Of a stretch of 10,925 bases of DNA, positions 1 to 4,738 are shown piece by piece. Under the pieces are notes generated by a model. It saw only the letters and a list, made by a program, of their open reading frames with translations, searched no databases and had not been told where the DNA came from. Every line of letters begins with the position of its first letter. The first letter of the stretch is position 1. The position numbers and the translations under genes were made by a program. Origin of the DNA: Nitrososphaerales archaeon TH5895 (GTDB lineage: Archaea; Thermoproteota; Nitrososphaeria; Nitrososphaerales; Nitrososphaeraceae); the NCBI GenBank assembly GCA_014523695.1, contig JAATVS010000219.1, positions 1 to 10,925 of the forward strand, written 5' to 3'.

Positions 1-69
1 AGGGCACTTCCCGTTTCTGAAAGGAAAATAGACGAGCATAAATACCGACAGATGAAGATCCTTGTATAA
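1..69 (+). CDS. Possible 3' end of an upstream gene (partial)
   Basis: Frame 1 is open from the left edge for 22 codons and ends at TAA (67-69). The peptide is charged and reads like a C-terminus (ALPVSERKIDEHKYRQ, then MKILV). The other two + frames close within about 30 bases. A 9-bp inverted repeat spans the stop codon and is followed by a T-rich stretch, which would fit a gene ending here. The fragment is too short to assign to a family, and a chance open frame of this length is possible. Confidence 0.3.
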   Translation, partial: RALPVSERKIDEHKYRQMKILV

Positions 70-104
70 CAGAATCTGAAGGATCTTGTTTTCATTCCTT
101 TCTA
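55..104 (+). terminator. Hairpin plus T-rich tract, putative terminator
   Basis: AAGATCCTT (55-63) and AAGGATCTT (79-87) form a perfect 9-bp inverted repeat with a 15-nt loop. A T-rich run follows (88-104). This could end a transcript entering from the left. Archaeal termination depends mainly on T-runs, so the stem itself may be secondary. The nearby TATATAAT at 103-110 is the kind of sequence that could also be a promoter, but no ORF follows it. Confidence 0.35.
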
Positions 105-213
105 TATAATAAACCTAGTCAATTTACTTAGCTCAGACCGCTCCCACCTAGTATTCAGGGCTGTATCAAGATAGAATCAGCGAGGTTGAAATGAATACAA
201 CCACTTGAAGGAT

Positions 214-319
214 TGGAGGGGGTGGGATTCGAACCCACGAACCCCTTAGGGACGGGATCACCCATCTAAATCGTGTAATCTTGAGTCCTGCGCGGTTGAC
301 CAGGCTTCGCTACCCCTCC
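214..319 (-). tRNA. tRNA-Leu(CAA) with a 21-nt intron
   Basis: Read on the - strand, GGAGGGG (319-313) pairs with CCCCUCC (221-215), with discriminator A at 214 and no encoded CCA. The T arm is GUGGG-UUCGAAU-CCCAC. The D arm is GCG/CGC with AGCCUGGUCAA in its loop. The long variable arm (CCC-UAA-GGG core) marks a class II tRNA. The anticodon loop is CUCAAGA, giving anticodon CAA at 283-281, hence leucine (UUG codons). The anticodon stem is interrupted after G37 by a short intron. Mature length is 85 nt. One oddity is that the spliced stem pairs CAGGA with UCCCG, leaving an A28-C42 mismatch. A TATA-like element (tataatgg, - strand, 353-360) lies upstream. Confidence 0.95.
259..279 (-). other. 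Archaeal tRNA intron (bulge-helix-bulge)
   Basis: The intron occupies the canonical 37/38 position. The exon/intron junctions fold as a classical BHB. CUCA (anticodon-loop side) pairs with UGGG (intron 3' end) as a 4-bp central helix. It is flanked by the 3-nt bulges AGA and UGA, each to be cut after its second base by the tRNA splicing endonuclease. The outer helix is the anticodon stem and the inner helix is weak. The boundaries follow from this fold; a one-base shift is unlikely because it would break the bulge geometry. Confidence 0.85.
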
Positions 320-377
320 TCCAGGCGTGATTTGAAACATCGGGTTTTGTTTCCATTATACTGAGAAGATACCTTGA

Positions 378-389
378 TAAAAATTTAAT
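378..389 (+). promoter_or_regulatory. TATA box of the SSB gene
   Basis: The AT-only stretch taaaaatttaat is centred about 27 nt before the ATG at 410. This is the spacing expected between an archaeal TATA box and the transcription start, so the mRNA is probably leaderless. No Shine-Dalgarno sequence is seen before the ATG. Confidence 0.5.
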
Positions 390-409
390 CTAATTCATGC
401 TTCGCACAG

Positions 410-754
410 ATGACAATGATCCCAGACGTAATATTTATTTTGGATGAACAACAGCTAATTAAAGAAATGAAGATAACTGAACTAACGCCTGGCATAAGGG
501 GTGTGAGTGTAGAAGGAAAAATAGAAAGCATAGCAGAACCGAGGACTGTAAATCTAAGGGCCGGAGGTACTGCACGAGTAGCAGATGCGGTTATAACAGA
601 TGATAGTGGAAGTATAAAGTTGTCACTTTGGGACGATCAAATAGATATGGTTCAAGAGGGTGATACGGTCATTATTGAGAATGGTTACACCCAAGCTTTT
701 AGGGGAGATAATAGCCTGAACATAGGGCGTTATGGTAAGCTTAGAAAGGCATAG
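410..754 (+). CDS. Single-stranded DNA-binding protein, single OB fold (SOSS-B / crenarchaeal SSB type)
   Basis: This 114-residue protein is essentially one OB fold. It matches the pattern of Sulfolobus SSB and eukaryotic SOSS-B: an N-terminal 'ITELTPGIRGVSVEGKI' strand 1 (about 22-38), 'ADAVITDDSGSIKLSLWDD' (about 58-76) and 'EGDTVIIENGYTQAFRGD' (about 82-99), then a closing strand ending 'GRYGKL'. Such proteins bind ssDNA in replication and repair, with aromatic residues (here W74, Y93, F96) stacking on bases. The Sulfolobus protein carries a flexible acidic partner-binding tail. Here the protein stops right after the fold, so it is either tail-less or works through another subunit. The first ATG fits the promoter spacing; a second ATG two codons later is possible. 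It converges with the PAC2 gene. Confidence 0.88.
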   Translation: MTMIPDVIFILDEQQLIKEMKITELTPGIRGVSVEGKIESIAEPRTVNLRAGGTARVADAVITDDSGSIKLSLWDDQIDMVQEGDTVIIENGYTQAFRGDNSLNIGRYGKLRKA

Positions 755-828
755 CAATTCACCCATATGCCGATGCCACAAGAGAGCATTTAATATTGGA
801 GGCCGCTGTTACTCGCAACAAATCGCCT

Positions 829-1629
829 TCAACTGATATACCCTGTGTTACGAGGATCGCTTTGTGTGGTTTGCTCTCGCCCTTCAGGCCTTCCACCGGA
901 AGTCTGTCCCATCTGCTGTTCAATGGTTTTTATCAACATTTCTGTGTCTTTCGCTCTCGCATCCAGAGCATCCATGCTAATCTCTATACCAAGTCTCGTA
1001 GTCAAGACTTCCAATATTGACCTTGATGCTTTTGCATCAACAACATACCCTGAGGTTTCGCCTAACAGACAAGTACCTCTCATTCCTTTCAATTTGGCCA
1101 ATCCTATTATTAGTCCATTCATCCCCGTTATTGCTCCACCATCCATAACAGCAATATCTGGTGTATTGATACTTCTAAGACTTTCCATATCAGAAGCCGT
1201 ACAAAATACTCGTGGTTTTTGGACAAAGACTCCAGTGATATAAGCTGCCAAAGCGTATACGTGCAGAACAGAGAATTTAGATGCAATTTCGAGAATTGTT
1301 TCAGCTAACAGGTACTCTGCATCAGGATTAGAAGGTTGTGAGTCTCCAGTCAAGAACATCATGTTCAAAGAAGGTGAGGTAGGGGATTCGTGATAGAACA
1401 TTGCGTTTTTGATAAGATCTACTGTTCCATCTGGCTTAATCATAACTTGCGGAGGGAACGTGTTTGAGTAAATATCTGCTAGATGTGATGCATTCAATTC
1501 ATGTATTAAATGATCTATTGCAAGTTTACCAACATATCCACTTCCAGGGAACCCACAGATAAGGGTGGGGAACTTAGAGCCAGGCAACGATGAGTTAGAG
1601 TAAATCAAGTCAAACCGTGCTTCAGTCAT
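829..1629 (-). CDS. PAC2-family proteasome assembly chaperone homologue (PbaB-like)
   Basis: This 266-residue protein has the PAC2 / archaeal PbaA-PbaB fold signatures: 'GFPGSGYVGKLAIDHLI' (26-42), 'SNTFPPQVMIKPDGTV' (55-70), 'YALAAYITG' (125-133) and 'LLGETSGYVVDAKAS' (188-202). Family members help 20S proteasome assembly or act as ATP-independent chaperone or proteasome partners in the cytoplasm. After a helical segment (about 202-240), the C-terminus is a flexible Gly/Gln/Thr-rich linker (241-259) ending in GYIS. Proteasome activators often dock through a C-terminal hydrophobic-Tyr-X motif. Here Tyr is third from the end rather than second, so docking by this tail is only a guess. A TATA-like tttttaag (- strand, 1661-1668) precedes the ATG. 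The exact family branch (PbaA, PbaB or another PAC2 protein) is not resolved. Confidence 0.82.
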   Translation of the reverse strand: MTEARFDLIYSNSSLPGSKFPTLICGFPGSGYVGKLAIDHLIHELNASHLADIYSNTFPPQVMIKPDGTVDLIKNAMFYHESPTSPSLNMMFLTGDSQPSNPDAEYLLAETILEIASKFSVLHVYALAAYITGVFVQKPRVFCTASDMESLRSINTPDIAVMDGGAITGMNGLIIGLAKLKGMRGTCLLGETSGYVVDAKASRSILEVLTTRLGIEISMDALDARAKDTEMLIKTIEQQMGQTSGGRPEGREQTTQSDPRNTGYIS

Positions 1630-1660
1630 GAGACGACACGTCTGCTGCTCAATCGATCAA

Positions 1661-1668
1661 CTTAAAAA
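1661..1668 (-). promoter_or_regulatory. TATA box of the PAC2-family gene
   Basis: On the - strand, tttttaag is centred about 36 nt upstream of the ATG at 1629. This predicts a transcription start near 1639 and a leader of about 10 nt. Confidence 0.4.
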
Positions 1669-1854
1669 TGTTTATTTCCACTACGAGTGCATTCTGTATA
1701 AGTTAGATACTCTTCTCTAACCCGATCGAATGGACCATATACTACAATTTTACTTATTTGAACTATTCATCATCAGACGTCTTCCAATGAAACATACAAT
1801 GTGAGTATCATGGCATGAAGAGGATTAGGTTAAGGTAAAGGAGATAATCTTATA

Positions 1855-1975
1855 GCTTGATATGTAAATCGGCAAATAAGAATGCCCGGATTATTTATGA
1901 CTATATACACAAAATTAAGTGGTCATAGAAATGAGGCACACATATCAAGCGATGAAACGCATGCATAGTTTCATC
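1855..1975 (+). ncRNA. Candidate structured RNA: three-way junction plus adjacent hairpin
   Basis: The sequence folds without forcing. P1 is GCTTGATATGT (1855-1865) with ACATATCAAGC (1940-1950), 11 perfect bp. Inside it, P2 pairs AATCGGCA (1867-1874) with TGCC (1883-1886) and GATT (1889-1892), with a 2-nt bulge. P3 pairs 1894-1904 with 1919-1929 (11 bp including three G-U pairs). P4, GATGAAAC (1951-1958) with GTTTCATC (1968-1975), abuts P1 with no spacer and could stack on it. The junction strands are 1, 1 and 10 nt. The G-U pairs in P3 would be A-C on the other strand, which weakly favours the + strand. No convincing promoter, T-run or known RNA-family motif was found, so this rests on foldability alone; a DNA-level role (fold-back or mobile-element end) is the alternative. 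Confidence 0.4.
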
Positions 1976-2064
1976 TAACATAGGTAAAAAGCCAACTACT
2001 TGAAATAGTCAGATGGTCAGATTCTAGTATAGGAAAGGAAGCAAGAATCTAAATCATGGATTGG

Positions 2065-2080
2065 AAATACATATGTATTT
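2065..2080. repeat. Perfect 16-bp palindrome
   Basis: AAATACATATGTATTT is identical to its reverse complement. It lies in the gene-free region about 480 bases before the next gene, so it is not placed as a simple promoter operator. It is AT-rich, so chance is a serious possibility. It could bind a dimeric regulator or be part of an extruding hairpin. Confidence 0.4.
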
Positions 2081-2522
2081 TAAATAGTAAAGAAATAGTC
2101 ATTGAATAATTTCAGCTCCATAAGATCCAAATAATGTTGATTATAATAAAACAGAACATATCCACCATTACAGATATGTATTCAAGGTTTTCTCCATATA
2201 GTAGTCGAAATTCTGATTCGGTCCGGCAGCTGTAAGGATATCAATTAAGATCAGAAAACAGGAAGATGGAGAATGTTCGGGGAAAAAAATACAATGACGC
2301 AATATAACACATTGACTACTAGTGTGGCAATTACGAAACGTTGTTAATGTCGAATTTAGAAGAAGGAAAATACATGGTAATATTCATTGTAAATACCAGT
2401 GGTACTCGGGTATAATTAATTGAAGCCCAACTAATTGATTGCTCCCCCCCCATGTTGCAAAATCCATCAAAATTGTAAATTTCTAGATTTCCTCCAAAGT
2501 ATATTTTCCACCTGTGTCAAGG

Positions 2523-2530
2523 CTTATAAG
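2523..2530 (+). promoter_or_regulatory. TATA box of the small hypothetical gene
   Basis: cttataag is centred about 32 nt before the ATG at 2559. This predicts a start near 2553 and a leader of only a few bases. It supports the chosen ATG. Confidence 0.5.
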
Positions 2531-2558
2531 TTATTCTTTCTTCTTGTACTATAGTTAA

Positions 2559-2879
2559 ATGATTAAAGAATTTATCGTATCAAGAATAGAAGCGTCTCAC
2601 GATGGGATGCCCTACGTTCATGTGAGCTTCATGGATCAGACGTCGGGGGAAAGACAGCAACCAATGAGCCCATTCGGAGTTAAGGCGATGACCTTTTCCT
2701 CTCCAGAAGATTTAATGAAGAACTTACCCAAAGCTATGTCAAACGTTCTTGGGAGTGGAATGGGAGTAGCCGATGCACCAACGTTCAAGTTGAGTATGAG
2801 GGAGTATGAAGATTTGGGCCTTAAGGTAGGTGATAAAGTCGTGATTGAACTGAAGAAACCTGAGATAACAGGTATATGA
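2559..2879 (+). CDS. Small conserved-looking hypothetical protein (106 aa)
   Basis: I do not recognise a named family. The protein is soluble, with no signal peptide or membrane segment. The N-terminal third alternates short strands (MIKEFIVSRIEASHDG, then PYVHVSF). A helical middle (about 49-67, SPEDLMKNLPKAMSNVLG) follows, then a Gly/Met-rich turn. The C-terminus is a beta-like segment ending in LGLKVGDKVVIELKK (about 86-100). 'GLKVGDKV.IE' is typical of small beta-barrel proteins that end in a domain-closing strand, but this does not define a function. It looks genuine: clean TATA box, sensible start, good amino-acid composition and no competing frame. It stands alone, convergent with dinB with only 57 bases between the stops. 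Confidence 0.75.
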   Translation: MIKEFIVSRIEASHDGMPYVHVSFMDQTSGERQQPMSPFGVKAMTFSSPEDLMKNLPKAMSNVLGSGMGVADAPTFKLSMREYEDLGLKVGDKVVIELKKPEITGI

Positions 2880-2936
2880 GTTGGGGCTCTCCTGAAATTC
2901 CTGCTGGTTTCGGTACCTAGATCACGTTAATAGAAT

Positions 2937-4298
2937 TTAAAGATAATCAAGCATACTTGATTGGCCATCCTCCAAGCCCGATCCTCTCTTTAGTATCAAA
3001 TTTGATATCCTTATGCCTATCTTCCTAACTGGAGCGTTAACGAAAAGATCAGTACTGCAATTTGAAGACTTGTCCTCTATTATGTCAGTAACAACTTGCA
3101 TTTCTTGTCTTTCTGAAGTTGTGGAATAGAATTTTTGCAGAAGGCCGGGTATAGCATTACTAATGCTTTGTCTGGTCTCTTGATGGCGCAAATATGATCT
3201 CTCTCTTGTTTCAACTACAAAATCTGCGTGTACCAGTTTAATACCTACTGTTCGGAATCGGTACCCTTTTCTTTGTATCCTTCTAAATAGTTCATCCGTT
3301 AAGGCGTTGAAATGAGCAAGTAGTGTTTCTTGATCATTTGTAATAGCAGGTAATGTGTATTCGGTACTCAAAGAAATATGTTCACCTCTAGGTTGTACCA
3401 GATCCTCGTCTAGACCTTTTGCGATCTTCCACATACGTATCCCGTACTTATTACCGAATCGCTGTACAAGGATTTGGACGTCTGTTGTTGCGAGTTGTCC
3501 GATCGTTTCAATACCCATCAGTTTTAATGATCTTCTAGTTATTGTTCCAATACCTGAAATTCTCTCTACTTCGAGGTTTTGAAGGAAATTAGGAATTTCT
3601 GTTGGAAGAACGATCGTTAATCCATCTGGCTTTCTGAAGTCTGAAGCAATTTTTGCAATCGATTTAGTAGATGCTACCCCAACAGATGTTAAAAGACCAC
3701 ACTCTTTCTTTATCTTATTTTTGATCGATATTGCAAAATCCTCGATTAGATGTGAATAACTCAAATTGTTAATTGCATTACTTTCAATCTTTGAGGGTCG
3801 AGTTGTTAGAGACGAATCATCAGCATCTCTCGCTTGATCCTTGTGTATGGTTAGAGCATGGATCTTCTTCGAGCAATCTAGGTAGGCTTCATCAATACTA
3901 GTCTGTTCCAAAATATCAGAGTAATCGTGCAAAATGTTCAGTACTTTCTCGGAGATCGATAAGTAGTATGGGATATCAACTCGGTTAAGGATAAGGTCGG
4001 GACAAGCTTTTAATGCAGAGGTTAAGGGCATGGCAGATTTTACTCCCAGTTTCTTAGCTTCGTAGGAACATGAAGCTACCACACCTTTTGTGATTCGGCC
4101 TTGCTCTTCATGCGTCATAATTACCGCATGTGGCTTACCCATTAACAACGGCAAACGTAACTCTTCGCATGATGGATAAAATGAATTTAGATCAACGTGA
4201 ATTACGATCCTCTTGTTATTCCATGAATCTGATTGGCCGCTGCTACTGTTCGTGAACTGATTGATTTGAGTAAAATCGGCAGCACTACCACTATTCAT
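2937..4298 (-). CDS. dinB: Y-family DNA polymerase IV (DinB / Dpo4)
   Basis: This translesion polymerase inserts nucleotides opposite damaged bases. Numbering is from the upstream ATG at 4313 (458 aa). The palm metal ligands are D41 (HVDLNSFY) and D141-E142 (SIDEAYLD), with Y46 as the steric gate against ribonucleotides. A 'VGVASTKSIAKIASDFRKPDGL' segment (211-232) aligns with Dpo4, and a thumb helix-hairpin-helix lies at about 252-272 (ISGIGTITRR). The little finger covers about 310-440. The last eight residues, QSSMLDYL, fit the PCNA-interacting (PIP) pattern Q-x-x-M-x-x-Y-L. Compared with Dpo4 there is an extra N-terminal stretch (about 33 residues, Ser/Asn/Gln-rich) and an insert of about 35 residues (151-187) after the SIDE motif. 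I prefer the start at Met6 (4298) because the upstream ORF's TGA overlaps it as ATGA; the ATG at 4313 remains possible. Confidence 0.95.
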   Translation of the reverse strand: MNSGSAADFTQINQFTNSSSGQSDSWNNKRIVIHVDLNSFYPSCEELRLPLLMGKPHAVIMTHEEQGRITKGVVASCSYEAKKLGVKSAMPLTSALKACPDLILNRVDIPYYLSISEKVLNILHDYSDILEQTSIDEAYLDCSKKIHALTIHKDQARDADDSSLTTRPSKIESNAINNLSYSHLIEDFAISIKNKIKKECGLLTSVGVASTKSIAKIASDFRKPDGLTIVLPTEIPNFLQNLEVERISGIGTITRRSLKLMGIETIGQLATTDVQILVQRFGNKYGIRMWKIAKGLDEDLVQPRGEHISLSTEYTLPAITNDQETLLAHFNALTDELFRRIQRKGYRFRTVGIKLVHADFVVETRERSYLRHQETRQSISNAIPGLLQKFYSTTSERQEMQVVTDIIEDKSSNCSTDLFVNAPVRKIGIRISNLILKRGSGLEDGQSSMLDYL

Positions 4299-4546
4299 AT
4301 AACAAGCACACATAGTCTTATCTTCTTGTCTTGTCGTTTTTGTTTCTGTCCATTAGTGAATTCAAAATACAAGTTAAATGAATTAATCAGAGAACTACGT
4401 AAAGACCCCATTATATCACTAATAACAAGACCAGGCACTATAGCAACAATAGTAACTATATAGAAAATAATGCAATATTGATGGGGATTACTACTGCCCT
4501 TCCAATTCAAATTAATATTTTTTACATTTGTAAGGTGACCGATCAT
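4295..4546 (-). CDS. Possible small one-helix membrane protein upstream of dinB
   Basis: This 83-residue ORF starts at ATG 4546 (an in-frame TTG lies at 4558). It has a hydrophilic N-terminus, one hydrophobic segment (about 25-42, CIIFYIVTIVAIVPGLVI) and a basic Lys/Gln/Arg-rich region (67-77) before a short hydrophobic end. Two things argue that it is real. A TATA-like gcttattt (- strand, 4571-4578) lies about 28 nt before the ATG, fitting a leaderless start. Its TGA overlaps the dinB Met6 codon as ATGA (4298-4295), a common translational-coupling arrangement. Against it: no recognisable family, and no TATA box is evident just before dinB itself, so the region could simply be an untranslated dinB leader. 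Function unknown. Confidence 0.4.
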   Translation of the reverse strand: MIGHLTNVKNINLNWKGSSNPHQYCIIFYIVTIVAIVPGLVISDIMGSLRSSLINSFNLYFEFTNGQKQKRQDKKIRLCVLVI

Positions 4547-4563
4547 GCGAAGCTTCAAGCCTT

Positions 4564-4580
4564 CTTATTCAAATAAGCTT
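4564..4580 (-). promoter_or_regulatory. Promoter with dyad for the small ORF-dinB unit
   Basis: The TATA-like gcttattt is embedded in a near-palindrome, CTTATT-CA-AATAAG (4564-4577). Two AAGCTT sites flank it (4550-4555 and 4575-4580). A dyad over the TATA box is where a repressor would act, but the element is short and AT-rich. Confidence 0.35.
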
Positions 4581-4697
4581 AATTTTATTTAGTGAGGCCA
4601 GATAAAAAAACTTATTGCTTCACTCCTAACATCTAACCTGTCTGTTATAACGTTCTAGGTTAATGAAAGTCGCTCTGAAAAAATCACTATGATCGAA

Positions 4698-4706
4698 ATT
4701 TATATC
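4698..4706 (+). promoter_or_regulatory. TATA box of the GH5 gene
   Basis: atttatatc is centred about 37 nt before the ATG at 4739. This predicts transcription from about 4728 with a leader of about 11 nt and no clear Shine-Dalgarno site. Confidence 0.5.
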
Positions 4707-4738
4707 TAACGCCTGCAATTTACTACTTCAGTAGCCGT

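Larger units (their letters stand above)
1630..2558. other. Long gene-free region with dyads
   Basis: About 930 AT-rich bases lie here without a convincing coding frame on either strand. The longest ATG frame I followed, from 1729, is only 24 codons. It holds the multi-stem element at 1855-1975, a perfect 16-bp palindrome (2065-2080), a smaller inverted repeat ACATATC/GATATGT (2156-2162 / 2173-2179), a short tandem GTCAGATG/GTCAGATT near 2008-2023, a run of eight C (2444-2451), and the promoters of both flanking genes at its ends. I see no transposase remnant or direct-repeat boundary. Confidence 0.6.

Noticed and set aside
102..213. TATATAAT at 103-110 as promoter of a small + strand RNA
   Set aside because: No ORF or stable fold follows it except a weak 5-bp hairpin (GGTTG/CAACC, 185-203), which may simply lie at the end of the tRNA transcript.
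845..1243. 132-codon + strand open frame
   Set aside because: It lies antisense within the PAC2-family gene, whose motifs are clear, and its own translation has no domain pattern.
1951..1975. GATGAAAC / GTTTCATC as a CRISPR repeat piece
   Set aside because: There is one copy only, no spaced repeats and no cas genes in the window.
2004..2055. GGTCAG...GGAAGCAA resembling SRP RNA domain IV
   Set aside because: The two halves do not pair into the conserved symmetric loop and the GNAR-type tetraloop context is missing.
2444..2451. Run of eight C as a regulatory or phase-variable tract
   Set aside because: It is not in or near a start codon (over 100 bases before the next gene) and one homopolymer is not evidence of function.
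4233..4463. 76-codon + strand open frame
   Set aside because: It overlaps the dinB 5' end and the upstream ORF antisense, with no promoter; the - strand reading has better support.
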